This document shows positions 1 to 9,005 of a DNA stretch of 13,822 nt, piece by piece. The stretch is taken from assembly GCA_900088475.1 (NCBI GenBank), contig FLMG01000097.1:1-13822 (forward strand), given 5' to 3'. The notes beneath the pieces were generated by a model that saw nothing but the letters and a program-made list of their open reading frames with translations, searched no databases and had not been told where the DNA came from. Position 1 is the stretch's first letter. Each line of letters opens with the position of its first letter. This DNA is from Hyphochytrium catenoides. Lineage: Eukaryota > Sar > Hyphochytriomycetes > Hyphochytriales > Hyphochytriaceae. The position numbers were made by a program, and so were the translations under genes.

Positions 1-1315
1 AAGAGTCACCCTTTCGTGTTGCAGCTCTCGCGCAGTCAATCTCTGCATCCTTGGGTTGGCCTTGTCAATCTTGGGACTGTCGAGCCATCGAGGACGGCTT
101 CAGAGCTTGTTAATAAGGGAGGGCCCGGTGACTCTGGTTATTGGTACTGTTCACCTAGAGATCCTCCAGCTGTTGAAGAGTGGCGATGGCTTCAGACCTT
201 GGTGTTAGGGCCAGTGCCAATGGCTCTGTGTTGGTTGTACTGCGGGCTGCCAAATGTTTGTGCTTTGTTTTGTTCTGCTTTGATTCCTCGATGGGAAAAT
301 GGAAAGTGAGGTCTGACTGTCGAGGCGGGGCCAAGTGAACAGGAGGCATGCTTTCAAAGTGCGACGTCTCCGCATCCTTTCCATTCGCTTGCAAAGGAGA
401 GAAAGATGAGAGAGATCAAGAGAGATTAGGGGAAGATGGTTTGGAAAGACGGGAGACATAACAAGACTATAGAGTAAGAGACAGAGAGGTAGCGCACTAA
501 AGGGTAGTGGTGAGCAGTATAGCTTGGGCCTTGCTGACTTCTGTGGAGATTTCTTCTTGCGTCGTAGTAAGGACCTTAAGCCTATAGGGCTCACCAAGCT
601 GCTTAACAGATGCGGCGCTTCCTGAGAGACAACAATAATGCTAGTTATAAGGGATGTGGAAAGGAAAAAAAGATGCCATTTCGTTGCCGAATTCCCTCAT
701 CTTCTCGCTCCGTTCATTGCCTTCCAACTCTCTCGCTTCTCCCAGTAGTACTACTTGGAATAACAGCAAGCAAGAGTGGCTTAGGTTTAGCTCCCGACGA
801 CGGTAAATCTATGCTTTCCCGGTAGCCCTTGATAACTAGGAAACGAATCCCACAGAGAGAGAGTCGGATACGCAAAGGGAGGTATGGAAGGAGTATCTTG
901 GTCGCTAGGTAGCATGATGTAGAGCTGTCGGAACGGTAGTGATGGACGTAGTAGTAGCAGTATAAAGGATTGTCTGGCACGTAAGCGTACCGAGACGCTC
1001 TGATAGCTTGCTCTCAGGATGCTAGTAATGGGCGCAGGCAGATCAGTCGGTGCTGCAACGGCCATCGGTTGGAGATATATCTTCCTTGCCCTGCTGGGAT
1101 CCAAGATGTTTATACCCTATGCGGATGAGAAGAGAGATAAGGACCTAATAATAACGGGAGATGACAGAGATGGAGCGAGAGAAGTCTCCTGCCTCACTGT
1201 TTTTCTTGTGAAACTAGAAGCCCATAATAATAGCAGCAGTTAGTCCAGACCGAACAGAAAGAGCGACTATAAACGAGGGAGTGGTGAGAGAAGCGGAGAG
1301 TTAAAGGGATGGCAC

Positions 1316-1332
1316 GAGAGAGAGAGAGAGAG
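1316..1332. repeat. (GA)n microsatellite
   Basis: An uninterrupted GA dinucleotide run of about 17 nt, inside a wider purine-rich stretch from about 1280 to 1400. It is read directly from the sequence. Such runs are common in eukaryotic intergenic DNA. Confidence 0.9.
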
Positions 1333-1442
1333 GAGAAAGGGCGGCAGAGAACAAGGCCAGCGGAAGAGGAGGAGAGAGGATACAGGTCAGGGAGGAAAGT
1401 GGTGTGCGCAAAGAACAGACAAGATCTTGTCTGCCTTCGCCG

Positions 1443-1477
1443 TCCCTTCCTCCCTCCTCCCTCCCCTCCTTCTCCCT
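1443..1477. repeat. Pure polypyrimidine tract
   Basis: Thirty-five consecutive pyrimidines on the plus strand, made of TCCC/CTCC units. It lies about 100 nt downstream of the purine-rich GA tract, so the two could in principle pair or form triplex-type structure. No coding role is seen. Confidence 0.85.
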
Positions 1478-1701
1478 GCTCTCTTAGCCCCATCCCGCAC
1501 TGGACTAACAACGACGACGAACAGGAACAGATCCACAGTCCTGCAGTACTGTTTTACAGAACCGGCGCCGCACAGACTGTCGCCCGGAGTAGTAATACCG
1601 TCGTCTAGAGGTAGGTGTAGACCCTTGTGAACTAGTAATAGTGCCCAATAGAGGGAAGGCTTTACCTACCCACCCCTCGCTCGTCTTAGACACCTTCGCC
1701 G

Positions 1702-1742
1702 GACCCACCCACCAGCCCTGGCGGCAAGGGGTGGGTGGGGTC
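1702..1742. repeat. C/G-rich inverted repeat (hairpin)
   Basis: The left arm GACCCACCCACC (1702-1713) is matched by the right arm GGTGGGTGGGGTC (1730-1742). This gives a 12-bp stem with a single bulged G and a 16-nt loop. The right arm is also three G-runs in a row. No open frame or RNA family was recognised around it. Confidence 0.7.
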
Positions 1743-3082
1743 TAGCTGCCATCATATCTCTTCCGTGGCCTGTCATGCACAATCTTCCACCCATCAGCAG
1801 TTAGCCTGACAGCAGTATTCTCAGCGACGGCGGCTGCGGAGGAGCGAGGAAGGGAAGAAGAAGAGGAAGCAAGATAGCCTATCGTCAAGAGATGAGAACC
1901 GGAGGAGGCGGCACGTGGAGGTGAGAGTGACGCTTCGTCTCAAGCAACAACGTGCACTCACCAATCCTGGCCAACAAGGCCTGCACTTTATGGCTCAGTC
2001 ATCTGCCGTAGGGTGATGATGAAGCTTCATCTCTTCTCTAATACGGGATGCTCCTCTTCCTCTGTCAGCTACTTCATCTTCTTCTCCTCGTGGCCCGCTG
2101 CTGCTTACCGAGCACTGCCGCTGACCTGTTAGCAGTACTTCATCGTGAAAAGGTCAAAGTTGTGGAGGCGGCGTGATAGACGGATAAAGCTCTTCTGGGA
2201 GTTGTCACATCATCGTGCTTCGAGCACTACCCTTCAAATGAGAAATAGCCTATCAGCTCGCCGAAATAGTACATCCTAAGGTCTAGTCATGATGACCACC
2301 CCCCTCTGGAAGAGAAAGCTACCAAGACAAGATTGTCACCAGATATTTTTGATTGTTGTGCCATCCTGTTGTTTATAAAAGTTAAGACGAAAGGTCGACT
2401 GTCTTAGAAGAAATGGAGCCGACGCATTATCCACGTGGTCATGGCATGGGATGGCCTAACACGTTGAACAATCTTCACTACTTACTGACGTGACCTGAAT
2501 CGGCGGCTTCTTCTTCACAGCATTGCGTCCCTTGGTCATCCGAAGAAATATCTTAAGTGATGAACATAATGAACTACAAGTTGCTGGAAGGATTTGATGT
2601 CCTAACCCGCCCTCAATATTGCAGCCAGCATGGTGCCATGACCGGCATTAGCCGCTGACATGATGGAGGCTCGTTGTCCTTCTTCTACGGGGGACACAAT
2701 TAGCCCCCATATATATGAAGACGTTTCCCCATTCTGCGAGGATGCGACAGAATCCGTGCTAAACTTTAGCAGCCATTGACTGGTTGAGAAAGCATAGTTA
2801 GGGCATAGTTCCGTACGAATATTTGATGCTTTCATGAGCTAAAAGATGCCCATGTCATCAAAGTTTGCTTAATCGACTCCTGCTGCTGAATTCACTCCTG
2901 CAGAAGAAGACATCGCGGTAGATATAATAGAGCTGACTACCTAGCATGTAAAGGAGGTCGAGGTAAAGGCCTCGTCTAAACTGCATCCCTTTTTAAGGCC
3001 ACAGTTTATGAGGCCCCTGGGGAGGCGTTTGTCTACTAAAAAAGAGAAGATTCAGATTGTGGAGTGTCCACTAACTTGTTAG

Positions 3083-3513
3083 TCGTTGCGCCCGGACGAC
3101 GCTAATGTTGATATAATCGGACTAGGAGTCCTCCAGCGCAAAGCTAATGTCACAACCGTGGCTCTGTTCTTAGCTGCATCTCATCACGGTGAGCCCCAAG
3201 ACCCTAATGAGCAGTCTTACAATTTGTTTCAACAAGTCGGTCATCAGAAGTTGTGGAGTCACACTATGGAAAGTGCCGCCCACTTGTCCGCGAAGCCGTC
3301 GTTGCAAGATCCAAGGGCCTAGGTAGGTGGTCCACCACTGACCTACCGCTGAAGTCCAGCAAACTACTGGTGCCCGTCATTTTCTCTCCGTTCTGTAGTA
3401 TTCAAATTACCACTTCGGGCGATGATCTCTATAATGCTATCAGTCACTGCCAAGCGATGCTTCTGAACTACCTTGGGGTTGTGGCTTCCAAGTTCGCTGG
3501 CGAGGTGGAATAG
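3083..3513 (+). CDS. Spliced gene of unknown function (3' exons; 5' part unresolved)
   Basis: I do not recognise the family. Three exons fit together in phase: 3083-3188, 3248-3326 and 3399-3513. The first intron (3189-3247) has a GTGAGC donor and TCATCAG acceptor. The second (3327-3398) ends in a pyrimidine-rich tract and TGTAG. Exon 3083 follows a CTAAC...TTAG acceptor. The deduced C-terminal 99 residues include a helix-rich end (NAISHCQAMLLNYLGVVASK) and stop at TAG 3511-3513. Further plausible pieces lie upstream: an ATG at 2413 behind a TATA-like box, and short open exons near 2521 and 3003. I could not chain them in one phase. It converges on VPS38. The second donor (GTGGTC) is weak, and the frame also stays open without that splice. 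Confidence 0.4.
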
Positions 3514-3683
3514 GGTCTGCCGCATTCCCATTCAAAAAGAGCACTAAGACAGGGGAGAATAGGTAGCCCTAGCTGCCCTTGGTTTGGCGGCTTGATTCCT
3601 CTGACTCTCATGAGCTGCAGTTTAAAGTATATCGCCGTTAAGGTAGAGTACACTTTGACCGCTATTCTTTTCGCTAAGACATG

Positions 3684-5743
3684 CTATTCCCCGAATCCTC
3701 TCGCGACCCTAGCATAGTAAAGTAGTTCACATTGACTTTTTCCGACAACAGTGTGTCTCACCTGCTGAATGTCCTTATACAGAAGGTGAATGCCCTGCTC
3801 AAACTTGTCTCGTTCCGTTCCCTTCCGGTACAGCGGAAACTCCGTGCTCTGTCCTTGTATGTAGTCAATCACAACGGACCTGGAGCCATTGTACTGCAGC
3901 GGGTAGCGCAGGCTTATCTAGGTAGCCATACGAGCTGCTTAGCTCTAGTTCCAACCATACATTACTGTACTGATCTCACCTGCAAATACTTGCTTAGAAG
4001 GAATGTGACATGGCAGACATAGCCCAGCGATGTCGCAATCACATCATCGTCCCTGTACCCTGTAACGCAAGGCTATGAGCTGATAGCGCGGGCATAGCAT
4101 CAGTCGTTGTGACCAACTTACAAATCAGTTCGCTGTCAGAAAGAGGAGCTCCAGCGATGGAGTAGACTCCCTTCTCTTTCTGTATAGGGTAAATGGACTT
4201 CAGCTCGTACAGAAGCATCAACTGCTGGGTCCTCGTCACTATTTGTGACCGCTCAATTTCCGCCCTGGGGTACATTGTACATGGTTAGCCGACGTCAAAC
4301 CCAGCCCAGGAGAAGCAAGCCAGCCAGGAGGAGGTAGGCAGCACCTCTGATCATTTATCTTCCTTTCTGTCATGATAGGCTTCGTCTCTGTCTGGTTTTC
4401 CATATTCTGCAAAGTATCCTTAACTATATTCACTCTGGACAAAATTACTTCTTCTGTTGCGGCAGCCGCTTGCTCTAGCCAGAGACCCCATGAGAATACT
4501 TCGCGGGAGACAAAGGGAACAAACTGCTTACCGCTCGCATAGAGGTTCTGATGCATCTCATACTCTTTTCGTAGCTCGGCAAGGGTTCGAATAGCTTCAT
4601 TCTCTTCCGCTATCTACTCCACGAAAGATTGAGGCCCCAGCACCGTACACCACGCACGAGACTTACTCACCCGGCTCTGTTCAGCATCCTGATCCACCTG
4701 CCTTGCGATTTCTGACCAAAGGCGTGAATTCTCTTGCCGTATATTCTGTAAGGTAAGCTTCGATCCAGAATGAGACTTGGCACGTTTATGATTAGGAGAA
4801 CGACACTAATTATTCTTACCTTGCGCTCGACCAGCTCCTCCACTCTGGTCAGCGAGTCAATGAACTCGAAGCTTGTACATTGGTCTCGAAGAGGCGGTGG
4901 AATACTTTGCCGGGACGGGATTACTCCGTTGCCTCGAAGGTGAGTGTAAACGGTTGCGGTGGAGTACAGTCCATCAAGGAGTTCAAAGAAGATGGAGTTG
5001 CGTGGGGCCGTCGATATAGAAGTGAGGGGAACCCCCATCGGCTGCAGCTTCTTCAGAAGCACATCAATTGATAGAAGATATCTCCCATTCTCCTCTGCAA
5101 AAATTGATTTAGAAGTGTCCGCTAGTTTTACGATAGGGTCAGCACATACCGCCTGAATTGAGTCCTTGAAGGGGATAAATAGGAAGGTCAGTGAATGCGT
5201 GATTTATTGCCCCTCCCATCGTGGTCGATGGCTGAGCCTTGAGCATCTCAAATACTTTGGGATGCACCGCTTCTCTTTGTCGAAGAAGAATGTCAAGTCT
5301 AAAGCCTGCTCACGTCCGTTAGCGCGAGATAAGTAAGGAGGGCATACAGAAATGCAGCATGGCATTGTCCTTACTTCGCGAGTCCTGGAAGTACTTTCTT
5401 CTGCTCTCGTGTAGTTCTATAGGAAGCCAGGTGGGGTTCACCGTCCCGAAAATGCCCTCACTTCTGTATACGACGACGCCTTCTACCACTGTGACAGCAG
5501 TACGCGGGGACCAATGTGAATCCCGTTCAATGCAGCTCCAGTGATGCATCTAGGAACACATACCTATCTCATAACAGAGGCACTCATCAGGGTGAATCCT
5601 CTCAGGCAGCGATAGATTCCTTCCAACGATGCTCTTGACGTGCCAGAGACGTCGCTACAGAAGGATGCCAATCAGAATGCTTCATTGTCTGGCAGTGCAA
5701 TGACACGTACGTGGTCCGGGATCAAAAATTGCTGCCTCTTCAT
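3684..5743 (-). CDS. VPS38: Vps38/UVRAG-family subunit of PI3-kinase complex II
   Basis: Vps38/UVRAG joins Vps34, Vps15 and Beclin-1/Vps30 to make PI3P on endosomes and support late autophagy. Exons, all phase-consistent: 5743-5711, 5654-5564, 5488-5375, 5305-5150, 5094-4820, 4745-4671, 4613-4532, 4474-4345, 4264-4122, 4059-3980 and 3917 onward. The protein is about 470 aa. A C2-like region covers residues 12-180 (RRLWHVKSIVGRNLSL at 12, YRSE and NPTW at 49-62, FFELLDGLYS near 166-175). A coiled coil runs from about 205 to 338. The C-terminal UVRAG signatures follow: YELKSIYPI (338-346), SLGYV (376-380), SLRYPL (395-400) and EFPLY (419-423). These match human UVRAG as I remember it, in order. 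The ATG at 5743 is the first in frame after an upstream stop. The 3' end is uncertain: a good donor at 3761 may splice to a last exon 3708-3622 (473 aa) instead of reading through to the TAG at 3684. Confidence 0.86.
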
Positions 5744-5877
5744 CACCTCCAACAGCGGCTCACTCTTCGGCCCGCCTCTTCCTCCTTGTCCCTCAACCAA
5801 AGGCCGAAGCAGATTTCGCCCTCACTATGGAGCTAAAGTGCACTAGCCTTCGCATTGGGCCTCGAAGATGTTGGAAC

Positions 5878-7302
5878 TTAAAACACGACGGACTGAAGCC
5901 ACTTATACATTCCTCTTTTATGATCCAGCAAAAGTGCCGTTACGTTTGCCAGCAGAATGATTGCCCTTCGATCGCCACTTTCAGGCTCAACGTCCTCTCT
6001 CTGGAAGGTAGCTGAAGCGGGAGATAGCAGCGATGCACGACTGACATCTGTGGGCTTTATGAGCGCTAAAATCACGTCAGAATGCAAATGAGGTGAGGCC
6101 TCACAAGCGTACATTGTAGACAATACAATTGTTCTTGTTCTTGTCCACTTCATGAAAGAAACCTTGGAGGTTTGACGAATGCTTCACAAATACACAGAAA
6201 GACCAACCTTCATTTTTGTTTGCAACAAATGCCTTCTGTTTCTTGAAAGTTATGCTCGACTTCAACTGTAAGCTCTGTCACAGATCTTCTGCTTCAATGC
6301 ATTCTCAAACTCAACATCCCGCCACAAAGACTCATTGCCATCTGTCGGCGGGGTTGCTGCCGATGTCAAAATCTTTGTTAAGGAACGCGATAGGGCCCCG
6401 GCAGAGTCCTCCACTTTCGTGTCCCGTTCCGATAGGGGTCGCGGTAGGAGTCGACGCTCTTGTATCCAAACGATATGGCTCTAGAGGATCATGAGATAGC
6501 GAGCTTTCAGATGGAACCGCCGTCTGGCGAAGCCAGCTAAGCTTACATTGGCTTTATCGAATGCTTCATGACAGGCTATAATTATGGCATCGTGGAGAAT
6601 CAGATTACTCCAGATAGCTTCATAAGCAAGACCTAGAGAAGAGAGCGAGCCCTCATGGTTAGTGCTGGGCTGCGATGTAATCTTGTCTTCCATTCTAATG
6701 AGCAGGATGAAGTCCAATTGAACATCTTCTATGGGACTCAAGTTCTCATCTCGAGTGATAAAATCATAAGTAAAGCGTGGCTCAATGCCGTCAATGGCCA
6801 TGGTAACTGTGGAGTCTGACGTAGAAGTGGCACTTGGCTTCTTTCTCTTTTTCGACTTCTTTCCATCGAGGAGAACTGACTTTCTGAAGGTTTTTCGCCT
6901 CCGGCCATTGACTTCGCCGAGGCGCCGCGGGAAGTTGAAGTTTGCCTGTTGTAAGGTTCCCATCACAGACTCTTGAAGACTGGGTACGGACATATAGTAG
7001 GGATTAGGGGTGTTGTTGGCCATTGGAAAGCCAACGGTTATGGGGAATTTTTGCTCTTCCTTTCCAATACCCTGTTCCAGATTCTTGTGACCAAGAACTC
7101 CATCTATGCATAGCTCCTTCAGTTGGAAGGTCCATACAATCTTCAATTCATAAGATGGCTCCTTTTGGAGATAGTTGCCAAAGAAAGCACGATCTCTCTT
7201 TCCTAGTCCGGGGCTAACTTGAACCACAGTCTCCGTGCGGACCAAATCCGACGTTGATGATTGTGTCACTGCAGATGACAACTTACTACTTTGAGTTCCC
7301 AT
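5878..7302 (-). CDS. Unrecognised 415-aa protein with N-myristoylation-like start
   Basis: No family recognised. Best model has four exons: 7302-6547, 6480-6316, 6265-6127 and 6065-5878. Intron 1 (GTAAGC...CTCTAG) and intron 3 (GTATTG, CTGAC branch 12 nt before TTTTAG) look sound. Intron 2 uses a weak GTTGAG donor, although the frame upstream also reads well past it, so that junction is doubtful. The first exon alone is 252 codons without a stop. The protein starts MGTQSSKL, fitting the myristoylation pattern G2...S6-K7. It has a strongly basic patch at residues 134-155 (RRRKTFRK, KKSKKRKK) and mixed alpha/beta-looking stretches on either side. The last exon ends in a short hydrophobic segment (AIILLANVTALLL). 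The stop lies 134 nt upstream of the VPS38 start on the same strand. ATG 7302 has C at -3 but G at +4. Confidence 0.6.
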
Positions 7303-7800
7303 CGGTGTCGACTCGCCGCTTAAATTGATACTGACAATGTCATAATTAGAGCGAAAATTGAGAAGTGGTGCGGACGAACCTTCTCGCCCTTTTACCGTGA
7401 TTGCGCAGTGTTCTAGCTCTAGCCTTATTAGAAATCAAGATCCAGCGTAATTCGCTCGGGATCTATTTAGCTCTTTCTCTTATTCTCCAGAATGATTCTC
7501 GAAGGCAGGACCAGCCGGTAATAAGATGAATTTAGATTTTCCGGAGCTGAGTGATTTCATTCAAAAGGCGCCATTGAGACAAATCGGGCTGCGCAAATCC
7601 AGACAAGGCACAGGAAACCAAGGGTTCAGACGTGATCAAAGTCAATCTTTCCCGTTCATTGAGATCCATAAACCTGCGACGATAGGCTAAACCTGACACG
7701 ACAGTGCGATAATAGCATTGTCTGCCATACTACAGAGTGTCGAACTTGCACCAGGTAGTGCTCGCTGTACCTTATTACGAAGGCCAGCCGGCAAACAAAG
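7303..7800. promoter_or_regulatory. Divergent intergenic region (shared promoter candidate)
   Basis: The 498 nt between two divergent starts, the minus-strand gene at 7302 and the plus-strand gene at 7801. I see no long open frame and no clear TATA box. By position it must carry the 5' UTRs and probably the promoters of both genes. Confidence 0.5.
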
Positions 7801-9001
7801 ATGCAGCTACGGACAGAAGAAGGACCTACTGCGGTTGGAGAAGATTGCGCGGCAGAAAGAAAGACGACTAAGGCTGTGATTGGTAGTGCTGATCTTAATC
7901 GGGACTACTCTGCCTTCCGAAAGTACTTGTTATGCTTGTAAGTGGTACTCTTGCTCTTTAGTAAATGGCCTTAGGACGTTCTGAAGACCAGATATCACGA
8001 TATGTACCTCAGTATAGAGCGCACTAGTGACATGGAGAAGAGCCTTGCTCAGTCCATGGCAGAGGCGTACGCGGCTAAATCTGATAGCAGATCCAAAGAC
8101 CTAGCCTTCAGAGATGAGATAGATAGGCTTGAGGACCTGAGGCGCAACGAGGAAGCCGAATATCAAGCCAGAATAGCAGAGTATGAGAGAAAGCTCTGTG
8201 AATACAGCTGGCAAGTGCAACAAGCGGAGCACAACCAAAGTCTTATTGAGGAGAAGTTAGCCGTACGGACCAACATCATTGAGCAACTGACACGTGAGAA
8301 GTTGACCTTGGAGGCTAAGGCAAGCATTCCTTCCAGACAGGAGAGAACTAGGAAGTCAGATGGAAATGTAGCCTGGGTTGCTATCAGCCAACACCCTGAT
8401 TACAACCAGCTTCTTGCCAAGCACCAAGCGCTGCAGCAGTCTTGCCACGAGAACAGGCTGCAAATTCAGCACTTGGAGAACAAAGCCGAGGAGTTGGGCA
8501 AGGAAGTCTCACGACTTCTTCTGAAAGTAAGAACTTGCACCCTCACTCGTACCTGAGAGCAGCCGCATGATGATATAACTGCCACTATGCCACTTTGAAC
8601 AGCAACCGCCTCTCAGATCTAAGGAATCAAGGTTGAACAGGACACGTGAAGTACCAGGGCAGGAGGAGAATCTATCATCAGGTGATAGAGCCAGCACTGA
8701 GGGAATGCAGCTGAAGAAGAGTGAGGAACAGAGCTTTAGGAGGTTACAAGAGCTGGAGACAGCAATCTCGGGCCTTCGTTTAGAGCTTGCAACGACGAAG
8801 GAGCAGGCAACTCAGTACCTATCAGCTCTGGAGCTTGTAAAGAAAGAGAAGTTAGAAGTGGAAGGAAGTTATCTCGCAGCACAATCCTTGGCTGCTAAGC
8901 TACAGAAAGTCGTAGAGGAGCAAAACCGAACTCTGCAGCTAGGAGAAACGGTGACTGCTACCTGCAGCAGAACCGAAGTCGGATGTCCTCCTACTGATTA
9001 A
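7801..9001 (+). CDS. Coiled-coil protein, 356 aa, function unknown
   Basis: Three exons join in phase: 7801-7937, 7992-8526 and 8603-9001. Intron 1 (7938-7991, 54 nt) has a GTAAGT donor and CCAG acceptor, intron 2 (8527-8602, 76 nt) GTAAGA and ACAG. The ATG at 7801 is in a good context (AAG just before it). A downstream ATG at 8002 would also give an open frame but skips intron 1. The protein is rich in E, K, Q, L and R with heptad-like patterning at about residues 60-145, 185-225 and 255-340. The middle coil is interrupted by a short non-coil stretch (WVAISQHPDY). No transmembrane segment, signal peptide or catalytic motif is visible. Such proteins are often cytoskeletal, centrosomal or tethering factors, but nothing here decides between them. 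Its TAA ends 4 nt from the stop of the convergent synthetase gene. Confidence 0.68.
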
Positions 9002-9005
9002 AGCC

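Larger units (their letters stand above)
1..2400. other. Gene-poor left flank, no gene recognised
   Basis: About 2.4 kb in which I could not find a convincing coding exon on either strand. Open frames are short (under about 130 codons), biased in composition and lack family signatures. The stretch contains a GA microsatellite, a long pyrimidine run and a C/G-rich inverted repeat, listed separately, plus many scattered GAAG/CTTC-rich patches. It may be intergenic or may carry promoter sequence for a gene beyond the left edge. A TATAAAA sequence lies at 2374-2380, about 40 nt before an ATG at 2413, which may mark the start of the next plus-strand gene. Confidence 0.5.

Noticed and set aside
205-597. 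130-codon minus-strand open frame near the left edge
   Set aside because: It is low-complexity, rich in Ser/Leu/Arg from purine-pyrimidine repeats, starts at a non-ATG or poor context and has no motif. It is probably chance in repetitive DNA.
1019-1243. 74-codon plus-strand open frame (GAGRSVGAATAIGW...)
   Set aside because: It looks superficially like a Rossmann glycine motif, but there is no continuing domain or splice partner and the surroundings are repetitive non-coding sequence.
2602-2835. 77-codon minus-strand open frame starting with ATG at 2835
   Set aside because: Composition is acceptable, but there is no motif and no supporting neighbour exon. It conflicts with plus-strand exon-like fragments and a branch/acceptor pair near 2595-2630.
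4584-4592. GGTTCGAAT, which resembles a tRNA T-arm / B box
   Set aside because: It lies inside a coding exon of VPS38, and no A box, acceptor stem or cloverleaf could be found around it.
6481-6546. Reading the 273-codon frame at 7302-6481 as a complete protein
   Set aside because: A GTAAGC donor at 6546 and CTCTAG acceptor at 6481 remove the stop and lead in phase into another good coding stretch, so the frame end is probably intronic.
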